Shown: in pieces, positions 28,053 to 39,712 of the stretch
Layout: each line of letters opens with the position of its first letter
Position numbering within the stretch: position 1 is the stretch's first letter
NCBI GenBank assembly: GCA_036435485.1
Contig: CM071595.1
Span: 1,116,001-1,180,000 of the forward strand
Reading direction: 5' to 3'
Length of the DNA stretch: 64,000 bases
Source of the DNA: Saposhnikovia divaricata
Lineage: Eukaryota; Streptophyta; Magnoliopsida; Apiales; Apiaceae
Program-made: the position numbers and the translations under genes
Notes under the pieces: generated by a model
What the model saw: the letters and a program-made list of their open reading frames with translations, nothing else
Database searches by the model: none
What the model was told of the DNA's origin: nothing

Positions 28053-31000
28053 TTTTAACAATATCCCGTGTACTAACCACTTTGAGCATTATCCGAAAAC
28101 CGAGTTTCGTTCATATCAGCTCCGATTCAGGTCTGAATTGCGTCAAATAAAATTTCGTTGAATTCCAATAACCCATAGGAACAAAATATTTAAAAATATC
28201 CACAAAATGGTCCGACCCGATTTTTAACAATATCCCGTGTACTAACCCCTTTGAGAATTTTCCGAAAACCGAGTTTCGATCATATCAGCTCCGATTCCGG
28301 TCCGAACTGCGTCAAATAAAATTTTGTTGAATTCCAATAACCCATAGGAACAAAATATGTAAAAATATCCACAAAATGGTCCGACTCGATTTTTAACAAT
28401 ATCCCGTGTACTAACCCCTTTGAGGATTATCCAAAAACCGAGTTTTGACTATATAAGCTCCGATACAGGTCTGAATTGTGTCAAATAAAATTTCGTTGAA
28501 TTCCAATAACCCATAGGAACAAAATATTTAAAAATATCAACAAAATGGTCCGACCCGATTTTTAACAATATCTCGTGTACTAACCCCTTTGAGGATTATC
28601 CAAAAACTGAGTTTTGACTATATCAGCTCCGATTCAGGTCTGAATTGCGTCAAATAAAATTTCGTTGAATTCCAATAACCCATAGGAACAAAATATGTAA
28701 AAATATCCTTAAAATGGTCCGACTCGATTTTTAACAATATCCCGTGTACTAACCAATTTGAGGATTATCCGAAAACCGAGTTTCGTTCATATCAGCTCCG
28801 ATTCAGGTCTGAATTGCGTCAAATAAAATTTCGTTGAATTTCAATAACCCATAGGAACAAAATATTTAAAAATATCCACAAAATGGTCCGACCCGATTTT
28901 TAACAATATCCCGTGTACTAACCCCTTTGAGAATTTTTTGAAAACCGAGTTTCGATCATATCAGCTCCGATTCCGGTCCGAACTGTGTCAAATAAAATTT
29001 TGTTGAATTCCAATAACCCATAGGAACAAAATATGTAAAAATATCCACAAAATGGTCCGACTCGATTTTTAACATTATCCCGTGTACTAACCCCTTTGAG
29101 GATTATCCAAAAACCGAGTTTTGACTATATAAGCTCCGATACAGGTCTGAATTGTGTCAAATAAAATTTCGTTGAATTCCAATAACCCATAGGAACAAAT
29201 TATTTAAAAATATCAACAAAATGGTCCGACCCGATTTTTAACAATATCCCGTGTACTAACCCCTTTGAGGATTATCCAAAAACCGAGTTTTGACTATATC
29301 AGCTCCGATTCAGGTCTGAATTGCGTCAAATAAAATTTCGTTGAATTCCAATAACCCATAGGAACAAAATATGTAAAAATATCCTTAAAATGGTCCGACT
29401 CGATTTTTAACAATATCCCGTGTACTAACCACTTTGAGCATTATCCGAAAACCGAGTTTCGTTCATATCAGCTCCGATTCAGGTCTGAATTGCGTCAAAT
29501 AAAATTTCGTTGAATTCCAATAACCCATAGGAACAAAATATTTAAAAATATCCACAAAATGGTCCGACCCGATTTTTAACAATATCCCGTGTACTAACCC
29601 CTTTGAGAATTTTCCGAAAACCGAGTTTCGATCATATCAGCTCCGATTCCGGTCCGAACTGCGTCAAATAAAATTTTGTTGAATTCCAATAACCCATAGG
29701 AACAAAATATGTAAAAATATCCACAAAATGGTCCGACTCGATTTTTAACAATATCCCGTGTACTAACCCCTTTGAGGATTATCCAAAAACCGAGTTTTGA
29801 CTATATAAGCTCCGATACAGGTCTGAATTGTGTCAAATAAAATTTCGTTGAATTCCAATAACCCATAGGAACAAAATATTTAAAAATATCAACAAAATGG
29901 TCCGACCCAATTTTTAACAATATCGCGTGTACTAACCCCTTTGAGGATTATCCAAAAACTGAGTTTTGACTATATCAGCTCCGATTCAGGTCTGAATTGC
30001 GTCAAATAAAATTTCGTTGAATTCCAATAACCCATAGGAACAAAATATGTAAAAATATCCTTAAAATGGTCCGACTCGATTTTTAACAATATCCCGTGTA
30101 CTAACCAATTTGAGGATTATCCGAAAACCGAGTTTCGTTCATATCAGCTCCGATTCAGGTCTGAATTGCGTCAAATAAAATTTCGTTGAATTTCAATAAC
30201 CCATAGGAACAAAATATTTAAAAATATCCACAAAATGGTCCGACCCGATTTTTAACAATATCCCGTGTACTAACCCCTTTGAGAATTTTCCGAAAACCGA
30301 GTTTCGATCATATCAGCTCCGATTCCGGTCCGAACTGTGTCAAATAAAATTTTGTTGAATTCCAATAACCCATATGAACAAAATATGTAAAAATATCCAC
30401 AAAATGGTCCGACTCGATTTTTAACAATATCCCGTGTACTAACCCCTTTGAGGATTATCCAAAAACCGAGTTTTGACTATATAAGCTCCGATACAGGTCT
30501 GAATTGTGTCAAATAAAATTTCGTTGAATTCCAATAACCCATAGGAACAAATTATTTAAAAATATCAACAAAATGGTCCGACCCGATTTTTAACAATATC
30601 CCGTGTACTAACCCCTTTGAGGATTATCCAAAAACCGAGTTTTGACTATATCAGCTCCGATTCAGGTCTGAATTGCGTCAAATAAAATTTCGTTGAATTC
30701 CAATAACCCATAGGAACAAAATATGTAAAAATATCCTTAAAATGGTCCGACTCGATTTTTAACAATATCCCGTGTACTAACCACTTTGAGCATTATCCGA
30801 AAACCTAGTTTCGTTCATATCAGCTCCGATTCAGGTCTGAATTGCGTCAAATAAAATTTCGTTGAATTCCAATAACCCATAGGAACAAAATATTTAAAAA
30901 TATCCACAAAATGGTCCGACCCGATTTTTAACAATATCCCGTGTACTAACCCCTTTGAGAATTTTCCGAAAACCGAGTTTCGATCATATCAGCTCCGATT

Positions 31001-33460
31001 CCGGTCCGAACTGCGTCAAATAAAATTTTGTTGAATTCCAATAACCCATAGGAACAAAATATGTAAAAATATCCACAAAATGGTCCGACTCGATTTTTAA
31101 CAATATCCCGTGTACTAACCCCTTTGAGGATTATCCAAAAACCGAGTTTTGACTATATAAGCTCCGATACAGGTCTGAATTGTGTCAAATAAAATTTCGT
31201 TGAATTCCAATAACCCATAGGAACAAAATATTTAAAAATATCAACAAAATGGTCCGACCCGATTTTTAACAATATCGCGTGTACTAACCCCTTTGAGGAT
31301 TATCCAAAAACTGAGTTTTGACTATATCAGCTCCGATTCAGGTCTGAATTGCGTCAAATAAAATTTCGTTGAATTCCAATAACCCATAGGAACAAAATAT
31401 GTAAAAATATCCTTAAAATGGTCCGACTCGATTTTTAACAATATCCCGTGTACTAACCAATTTGAGGATTATCCGAAAACCGAGTTTCGTTCATATCAGC
31501 TCCGATTCAGGTCTGAATTGCGTCAAATAAAATTTCGTTGAATTTCAATAACCCATAGGAACAAAATATTTAAAAATATCCACAAAATGGTCCGACCCGA
31601 TTTTTAACAATATCCCGTGTACTAACCCCTTTGAGAATTTTCCGAAAACCGAGTTTCGATCATATCAGCTCCGATTCCGGTCCGAACTGTGTCAAATAAA
31701 ATTTTGTTGAATTCCAATAACCCATAGGAACAAAATATGTAAAAATATCCACAAAATGGTCCGACTCGATTTTTAACAATATCCCGTGTACTAACCCCTT
31801 TGAGGATTATCCAAAAACCGAGTTTTGACTATATAAGCTCCGATACAGGTCTGAATTGTGTCAAATAAAATTTCGTTGAATTCCAATAACCCATAGGAAC
31901 AAATTATTTAAAAATATCAACAAAATGGTCCGACCCGATTTTTAACAATATCCCGTGTACTAACCCCTTTGAGGATTATCCAAAAACCGAGTTTTGACTA
32001 TATCAGCTCCGATTCAGGTCTGAATTGCGTCAAATAAAATTTCGTTGAATTCCAATAACCCATAGGAACAAAATATGTAAAAATATCCTTAAAATGGTCC
32101 GACTCGATTTTTAACAATATCCCGTGTACTAACCACTTTGAGCATTATCCGAAAACCGAGTTTCGTTCATATCAGCTCCGATTCAGGTCTGAATTGCGTC
32201 AAATAAAATTTCGTTGAATTCCAATAACCCATAGGAACAAAATAATTAAAAATATCCACAAAATGGTCCGACCCGATTTTTAACAATATCCCGTGTACTA
32301 ACCCCTTTGAGAATTTTCCGAAAACCGAGTTTCGATCATATCAGCTCCGATTCCGGTCCGAACTGCGTCAAATAAAATTTTGTTGAATTCCAATAACCCA
32401 TAGGAACAAAATATGTAAAAATATCCACAAAATGGTCCGACTCGATTTTTAACAATATCCCGTGTACTAACCCCTTTGAGGATTATCCAAAAACCGAGTT
32501 TTGACTATATAAGCTCCGATACAGGTCTGAATTGTGTCAAATAAAATTTCGTTGAATTCCAATAACCCATAGGAACAAAATATTTAAAAATATCAACAAA
32601 ATGGTCCGACCCGATTTTTAACAATATCCCGTGTACTAACCCCTTTGAGGATTATCCAAAAACCGAGTTTTGACTATATCAGCTCCGATTCAGGTCTGAA
32701 TTGCGTCAAATAAAATTTCGTTGAATTCCAATAACACGTAGGAACAAAATATGTAAAAATATCCTTAAAATGGTCCGACTCGATTTTTAACAATATCCCG
32801 TGTACTAACCACTTTGAGGATTATCCGAAAACCGAGTTTCGTTCATATCAGCTCCGATTCAGGTCTGAATTGCGTCAAATAAAATTTCGTTGAATTCCAA
32901 TAACCCATATGAACAAAATATTTAAAAATATCCACAAAATAGTCCGACCCAATTTTTAACAATATCCCGTGTACTAACCCCTTTGAGAATTTTCCGAAAA
33001 CCGAGTTTCGATCATATCAGCTCCGATTCCGGTCCGAACTGCGTCAAATAAAATTTTGTTGAATTCCACTAACCCATAGGAACAAAATATGTAAAAATAT
33101 CCACAAAATGGTCCGACTCGATTTTTAACAATATCCCGTGTACTAACCCCTTTGAGGATTATCCAAAAACCGAGTTTTGACTATATAAGCTCCGATACAG
33201 GTCTGAATTGTGTCAAATAAAATTTCGTTGAATTCCAATAACCCATAGGAACAAATTATTTAAAAATATCAACAAAATGGTCCGACCCGATTTTTAACAA
33301 TATCCCGTGTACTAACCCCTTTGAGGATTATCCAAAAACCGAGTTTTGACTATATCAGCTCCGATTCAGGTCTGAATTGCGTCAAATAAAATTTCGTTGA
33401 ATTCCAATAACCCATAGGAACAAAATATGTAAAAATATCCTTAAAATGGTCCGACTCGAT
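28053..33460 (+). repeat. 8-monomer higher-order repeat, four units of 1352 bp
   Basis: Units start at 28053, 29405, 30757 and 32109, each with a C monomer carrying GAGCATT. The next monomers are D, A (AAATATTT), B, C, D, A (AAATTATTT), B. In the first three units the first B has AAAACTGAG (marker bases 28608, 29960 and 31312, exactly 1352 bp apart) and the second C has ACCAATTTG and AATTTCAATAA. The fourth unit differs: its first C has the TAATTAAAA tail, its first B has ACACGTAGG, and its second C has AATAGTCC. Confidence 0.85.
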
Positions 33461-36400
33461 TTTTAACAATATCCCGTGTACTAACCACTTTGAGCATTAT
33501 CCGAAAACCGAGTTTCGTTCATATCAGCTCCGATTCAGGTCTGAATTGCGTCAAATAAAATTTCGTTGAATTCCAATAACCCATAGGAACAAAATAATTA
33601 AAAATATCCACAAAATGGTCCGACCCGATTTTTAACAATATCCCGTGTACTAACCCCTTTGAGAATTTTCCGAAAACCGAGTTTCGATCATATCAGCTCC
33701 GATTCCGGTCCGAACTGCGTCAAATAAAATTTTGTTGAATTCCAATAACCCATAGGAACAAAATATGTAAAAATATCCACAAAATGGTCCGACTCGATTT
33801 TTAACAATATCCCGTGTACTAACCCCTTTGAGGATTATCCAAAAACCGAGTTTTGACTATATAAGCTCCGATACAGGTCTGAATTGTGTCAAATAAAATT
33901 TCGTTGAATTCCAATAACCCATAGGAACAAAATATTTAAAAATATCAACAAAATGGTCCGACCCGATTTTTAACAATATCCCGTGTACTAACCCCTTTGA
34001 GGATTATCCAAAAACCGAGTTTTGACTATATCAGCTCCGATTCAGGTCTGAATTGCGTCAAATAAAATTTCGTTGAATTCCAATAACACGTAGGAACAAA
34101 ATATGTAAAAATATCCTTAAAATGGTCCGACTCGATTTTTAACAATATCCCGTGTGCTAACCACTTTGAGGATTATCCGAAAACCGAGTTTCGTTCATAT
34201 CAGCTCCGATTCAGGTCTGAATTGCGTCAAATAAAATTTCGTTGAATTCCAATAACCCATATGAACAAAATATTTAAAAATATCCACAAAATAGTCCGAC
34301 CCAATTTTTAACAATATCCCGTGTACTAACCCCTTTGAGAATTTTCCGAAAACCGAGTTTCGATCATATCAGCTCCGATTCCGGTCCGAACTGCGTCAAA
34401 TAAAATTTTGTTGAATTCCACTAACCCATAGGAACAAAATATGTAAAAATATCCACAAAATGGTCCGACTCGATTTTTAACAATATCCCGTGTACTAACC
34501 CCTTTGAGGATTATCCAAAAACCGAGTTTTGACTATATAAGCTCCGATACAGGTCTGAATTGTGTCAAATAAAATTTCGTTGAATTCCAATAACCCATAG
34601 GAACAAATTATTTAAAAATATCAACAAAATGGTCCGACCCGATTTTTAACAATATCCCGTGTACTAACCCCTTTGAGGATTATCCAAAAACCGAGTTTTG
34701 ACTATATCAGCTCGGATTCAGGTCTGAATTGCGTCAAATAAAATTTCGTTGAATTCCAATAACACGTAGGAACAAAATATGTAAAAATATCCTTAAAATG
34801 GTCCGACTCGATTTTTAACAATATCCCGTGTACTAACCACTTTGAGGATTATCCGAAAACCGAGTTTCGTTCATATCAGCTCCGATTCAGGTCTGAATTG
34901 CGTCAAATAAAATTTCGTTGAATTCCAATAACCCATATGAACAAAATATTTAAAAATATCCACAAAATAGTCCGACCCGATTTTTAACAATATCCCGTGT
35001 ACTAACCCCTTTGAGAATTTTCCGAAAACCGAGTTTCGATCATATCAGCTCCGATTCCGGTCCGAACTGCGTCAAACAAAATTTTGTTGAATTCCACTAA
35101 CCCATAGGAACAAAATATGTAAAAATAACCACAAAATGGTCCGACTCGATTTTTAACAATATCCCGTGTACTAACCCCTTTGAGGATTATCCAAAAACCG
35201 AGTTTTGACTATATAAGCTCCGATACAGGTCTGAATTGTGTCAAATAAAATTTCGTTGAATTCCAATAACCCATAGGAACAAATTATTTAAAAATATCAA
35301 CAAAATGGTCCGACCCGATTTTTAACAATATCCCGTGTACTAACCCCTTTGAGGATTATCCAAAAACCGAGTTTTGACTATATCAGCTCGGATTCAGGTG
35401 TGAATTGCGTCAAATAAAATTTCGTTGAATTCCAATAACCCATAGGAACAAAATATGTAAAAATATCCTTAAAATGGTCCGACTCGATTTTTAACAATAT
35501 CCCGTGTACTAACCACTTTGAGCATTATCCGAAAACCGAGTTTCGTTCATATCAGCTCCGATTCAGGTCTGAATTGCGTCAAATAAAATTTCGTTGAATT
35601 CCAATAACCCATAGGAACAAAATAATTAAAAATATCCACAAAATGGTCCGACCCGATTTTTAACAATATCCCGTGTACTAACCCCTTTGAGAATTTTCCG
35701 AAAACCGAGTTTCGATCATATCAGCTCCGATTCCGGTCCGAACTGCGTCAAATAAAATTTTGTTGAATTCCAATAACCCATAGGAACAAAATATGTAAAA
35801 ATATCCACAAAATGGTCCGACTCGATTTTTAACAATATCCCGTGTACTAACCCCTTTGAGGATTATCCAAAAACCGAGTTTTGACTATATAAGCTCCGAT
35901 ACAGGTCTGAATTGTGTCAAATAAAATTTCGTTGAATTCCAATAACCCATAGGAACAAAATATTTAAAAATATCAACAAAATGGTCCGACCCGATTTTTA
36001 ACAATATCCCGTGTACTAACCCCTTTGAGGATTATCCAAAAACCGAGTTTTGACTATATCAGCTCCGATTCAGGTCTGAATTGCGTCAAATAAAATTTCG
36101 TTGAATTCCAATAACACGTAGGAACAAAATATGTAAAAATATCCTTAAAATGGTCCGACTCGATTTTTAACAATATCCCGTGTACTAACCACTTTGAGGA
36201 TTATCCGAAAACCGAGTTTCGTTCATATCAGCTCCGATTCAGGTCTGAATTGCGTCAAATAAAATTTCGTTGAATTCCAATAACCCATATGAACAAAATA
36301 TTTAAAAATATCCACAAAATAGTCCGACCCAATTTTTAACAATATCCCGTGTACTAACCCCTTTGAGAATTTTCCGAAAACCGAGTTTCGATCATATCAG

Positions 36401-37516
36401 CTCCGATTCCGGTCCGAACTGCGTCAAATAAAATTTTGTTGAATTCCACTAACCCATAGGAACAAAATATGTAAAAATATCCACAAAATGGTCCGACTCG
36501 ATTTTTAACAATATCCCGTGTACTAACCCCTTTGAGGATTATCCAAAAACCGAGTTTTGACTATATAAGCTCCGATACAGGTCTGAATTGTGTCAAATAA
36601 AATTTCGTTGAATTCCAATAACCCATAGGAACAAATTATTTAAAAATATCAACAAAATGGTCCGACCCGATTTTTAACAATATCCCGTGTACTAACCCCT
36701 TTGAGGATTATCCAAAAACCGAGTTTTGACTATATCAGCTCGGATTCAGGTCTGAATTGCGTCAAATAAAATTTCGTTGAATTCCAATAACACGTAGGAA
36801 CAAAATATGTAAAAATATCCTTAAAATGGTCCGACTCGATTTTTAACAATATCCCGTGTACTAACCACTTTGAGGATTATCCGAAAACCGAGTTTCGTTC
36901 ATATCAGCTCCGATTCAGGTCTGAATTGCGTCAAATAAAATTTCGTTGAATTCCAATAACCCATATGAACAAAATATTTAAAAATATCCACAAAATAGTC
37001 CGACCCGATTTTTAACAATATCCCGTGTACTAACCCCTTTGAGAATTTTCCGAAAACCGAGTTTCGATCATATCAGCTCCGATTCCGGTCCGAACTGCGT
37101 CAAACAAAATTTTGTTGAATTCCACTAACCCATAGGAACAAAATATGTAAAAATATCCACAAAATGGTCCGACTCGATTTTTAACAATATCCCGTGTACT
37201 AACCCCTTTGAGGATTATCCAAAAACCGAGTTTTGACTATATAAGCTCCGATACAGGTCTGAATTGTGTCAAATAAAATTTCGTTGAATTCCAATAACCC
37301 ATAGGAACAAATTATTTAAAAATATCAACAAAATGGTCCGACCCGATTTTTAACAATATCCCGTGTACTAACCCCTTTGAGGATTATCCAAAAACCGAGT
37401 TTTGACTATATCAGCTCGGATTCAGGTGTGAATTGCGTCAAATAAAATTTCGTTGAATTCCAATAACCCATAGGAACAAAATATGTAAAAATATCCTTAA
37501 AACGGTCCGACTCGAT
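33461..37516 (+). repeat. Tandem duplication of a 12-monomer block (2 x 2028 bp)
   Basis: Copies 33461-35488 and 35489-37516 share private marks 2028 bp apart: GAGCATT with a TAATTAAAA tail, two ACACGTAGG B monomers, GTCAAACAAA (35077 and 37105), TTCCACTAAC, and the B variant CTCGGATTCAGGTGTG that ends each copy. Differences noticed: GTGTGCTAACC near 34155 and AAAATAACC near 35127, both only in the left copy. The block is an 8-monomer unit plus one tetramer. Confidence 0.87.
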
Positions 37517-38868
37517 TTTTAATAATATCCCGTGTACTAACCACTTTGAGGATTATCCGAAAATCGAGTTTCGTTCATATCAGCTCCGATTCAGGTCTGA
37601 ATTGCGTCAAATAAAATTTCGTTGAATTCCAATAACCCATATGAACAAAATATTTAAAAATATCCACAAAATGGTCCGACCCGATTTTTAACAATATCCC
37701 GTGTACTAACCCCTTTGAGAATTTTCCGAAAACCGAGTTTCGATCATATCAGCTCCGATTCCGGTCCGAACTGCGTCAAATAAAATTTTGTGGAATTCCA
37801 ATAACCCATAGGAACAAAATATGTAAAAATATCCACAAAATGGTCCGACTCGATTTTTAACAATATCCCGTGTACTAACCCCTTTGAGGATTATCCAAAA
37901 ACCGAGTTTTGACTATATAAGCTCCGATATAGGTCTGATTTGTGTCAAATAAAATTTCGTTGAATTCCAATAACCCATAGGAACAAATTATTTAAAAATA
38001 TCAACAAAATGGTCCGACCCGATTTTTAACAATATCCCGTGTACTAACCCCTTTGAGGATTATCCAAAAACCGAGTTTTGACTATATCAGCTCCGATTCA
38101 GGTCTGAATTGCGTCAAATAAAATTTCGTTGAATTCCAATAACCCATAGGAACAAAATATGTAAAAATATCCTTAAAATGGTCCGACTCGATTTTTAACA
38201 ATATCCCGTGTACTAACCACTTTGAGCATTATCCGAAAACCGAGTTTCGTTCATATCAGCTCCGATTCAGGTCTGAATTGCGTCAAATAAAATTTCGTTG
38301 AATTCCAATAACCCATAGGAACAAAATATTTAAAAATATCCACAAAATGGTCCGACCCGATTTTTAACAATATCCCGTGTACTAACCCCTTTGAGAATTT
38401 TCCGAAAACCGAGTTTCGATCATATCAGCTCCGATTCCGGTCCGAACTGCGTCAAATAAAATTTTGTTGAATTCCAATAACCCATAGGAACAAAATATGT
38501 AAAAATATCCACAAAATGGTCCGACTCGATTTTTAACAATATCCCGTGTACTAACCCCTTTGAGGATTATCCAAAAACCGAGTTTTGACTATATAAGCTC
38601 CGATACAGGTCTGAATTGTGTCAAATAAAATTTCGTTGAATTCCAATAACCCATAGGAACAAAATATTTAAAAATATCAACAAAATGGTCCGACCCGATT
38701 TTTAACAATATCCCGTGTACTAACCCCTTTGAGGATTATCCAAAAACCGAGTTTTGACTATATCAGCTCCGATTCAGGTCTGAATTGCTTCAAATAAAAT
38801 TTCGTTGAATTCCAATAACACATAGGAACAAAATATGTAAAAATATCATTAAAATGGTCCGACTCAAT

Positions 38869-39036
38869 TTTTAACAATATCCCGTGTACTAACCACTTTG
38901 AGGATTATCCGAAAACCGAGTTTCGTTCATATCAGCTCCGATTCAGGTCTGAATTGCGTCAAATAAAATTTCGTTGAATTCCAATAACCCATATGAACAA
39001 AATATTTAAAAATATCCACAAAATGGTCCGACCCGA
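38869..39036 (+). repeat. 168-bp type C monomer with a shortened T run
   Basis: The junction with the next monomer reads CCCGATTTTAAC, with four T where nearly all junctions have five. The same loss is in the duplicate at 42417-42584. It is one of the marks that date the loss to before the 21-monomer duplication. Confidence 0.85.
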
Positions 39037-39205
39037 TTTTAACAATATCCCGTGTACTAACCCCTTTGAGAATTTTCCGAAAACCGAGTTTCGATCATAT
39101 CAGCTCCGATTCCGGTCCGAACTGCGTCAAATAAAATTTTGTTGAATTCCAATAACCCATAGGAACAAAATATGTAAAAATATCCACAAAATGGTCCGAC
39201 TCGAT
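39037..39205 (+). repeat. Reference type D monomer (169 bp)
   Basis: This is a typical D copy and the most divergent type. It has GAGAATTTTCCGAAAACC near offsets 32-49, TTTCGATCAT, ATTCCGGTCCGAACTGCG near 73-90, and T at offset 104 (TTTTGTTG). The tail is TATGTAAAAATATCCAC and ACTCGAT. A D-prime subtype (for example 1522-1690, 5409-5577 and 19772-19940) has CCATTTGAG, ACCAAGTTTCG, TTCTGGTCTG and CGTTTAATTCC, the last of which destroys the GAATTC site. D normally precedes A. Confidence 0.9.
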
Positions 39206-39374
39206 TTTTAACAATATCCCGTGTACTAACCCCTTTGAGGATTATCCAAAAACCGAGTTTTGACTATATAAGCTCCGATACAGGTCTGAATTGTGTCAAA
39301 TAAAATTTCGTTGAATTCCAATAACCCATAGGAACAAATTATTTAAAAATATCAACAAAATGGTCCGACCCGAT
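39206..39374 (+). repeat. Reference type A monomer (169 bp)
   Basis: This is a typical A copy. Diagnostic bases are A at offset 65 (ATATAAGC), A at offset 75 (CGATACAGG) and T at offset 89 (TTGTGTC), which removes a CpG present in the other types. Its left part (GGATTATCCAAAAACCGAG, then TTTTGACTA) is shared with B. Its right part has ATTT near offset 138, ATCAAC near 146-151 and ACCCGAT at the end. This copy has the AAATTATTT subvariant; other A copies have AAATATTT. In the regular order A follows D and precedes B. Confidence 0.9.
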
Positions 39375-39446
39375 TTTTAACAATATCCCGTGTACTAACC
39401 CCTTTGAGGATTATCCAAAAACCGAGTTTTGACTATATCAGCTCCG

Positions 39447-39460
39447 ATTCAGGTCTGAAT
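39447..39460 (+). other. 14-bp dyad ATTCAG-GT-CTGAAT in B and C monomers (example)
   Basis: Offsets 73-86 of B and C form an inverted repeat with 6-bp arms and a 2-bp spacer. In A (ATACAGGTCTGAAT) one pair is broken. In D (ATTCCGGTCCGAAC) both arms have changed in a way that does not restore pairing. No function is known to me; it may only be a sequence property. Confidence 0.6.
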
Positions 39461-39481
39461 TGCGTCAAATAAAATTTCGTT

Positions 39482-39487
39482 GAATTC
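39482..39487 (+). other. GAATTC (EcoRI) site found once in most monomers (example)
   Basis: Offsets 108-113 read GAATTC in most monomers, so complete EcoRI digestion should give a 169-bp ladder. The site is lost in C monomers with GAATTTC, in D-prime monomers with TTAATTCC and in one C with GAATACC near 23936. Those losses should yield 338-bp fragments. Confidence 0.8.
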
Positions 39488-39543
39488 CAATAACCCATAG
39501 GAACAAAATATGTAAAAATATCCTTAAAATGGTCCGACTCGAT

Positions 39544-39712
39544 TTTTAACAATATCCCGTGTACTAACCACTTTGAGGATTATCCGAAAACCGAGTTTCG
39601 TTCATATCAGCTCCGATTCAGGTCTGAATTGCGTCAAATAAAATTTCGTTGAATTCCAATAACCCATATGAACAAAATATTTAAAAATATCCACAAAATG
39701 GTCCGACCCGAT
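39544..39712 (+). repeat. Reference type C monomer (169 bp)
   Basis: This is a typical C copy. It has A at offset 27 (ACCACTTTG), ATCCGAAAACC, TTTCGTTCAT, then the B-like CGATTCAGG. It often has CATATGAAC near offset 122-130. Its tail is TATTTAAAAATATCCAC and ACCCGAT. Subtypes include GAGCATTATCC (recurrent from 21.6 kb on), GGGGATTATCC (7.8 to 18.3 kb) and a form with AATTTCAATAA that loses the GAATTC site (from 28.8 kb on). C normally lies between B and D. Confidence 0.9.
39677..39690 (+). other. 14-bp dyad ATATTT-AA-AAATAT in A and C tails (example)
   Basis: Offsets 134-147 form an AT-only inverted repeat with 6-bp arms and a 2-bp spacer in C and in A copies with AAATATTT. B and D have ATATGT, which breaks one pair, so the intact dyad alternates along the regular tetramer. 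It is broken in the TAATTAAAA and AAATTATTT subvariants. Confidence 0.6.

Larger units (their letters stand above)
39375..39543 (+). repeat. Reference type B monomer (169 bp)
   Basis: This is a typical B copy. The left part matches A up to about offset 64, then it reads ATATCAGCTCCGATTCAGG and TTGCGTC. The right part carries G at offset 138 (TATGTAAAA), ATCCTTAAAATGG and ACTCGAT. Subtypes seen elsewhere include ACACATGGG near offset 119, CCTTCAAATGG (common from 3.0 to 18.3 kb), TAATTAAAA with a C-like tail, and a 173-bp form with four extra bases near offset 21. B normally follows A and precedes C. Confidence 0.9.

Noticed and set aside
39476..39491. Partial resemblance of TTCGTTGAATTCC to the CENP-B box.
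   Set aside because: The first seven bases match TTCGTTG, and the A and first C of the core are in place, but the essential GGG is absent. The match is too short to claim a CENP-B site.
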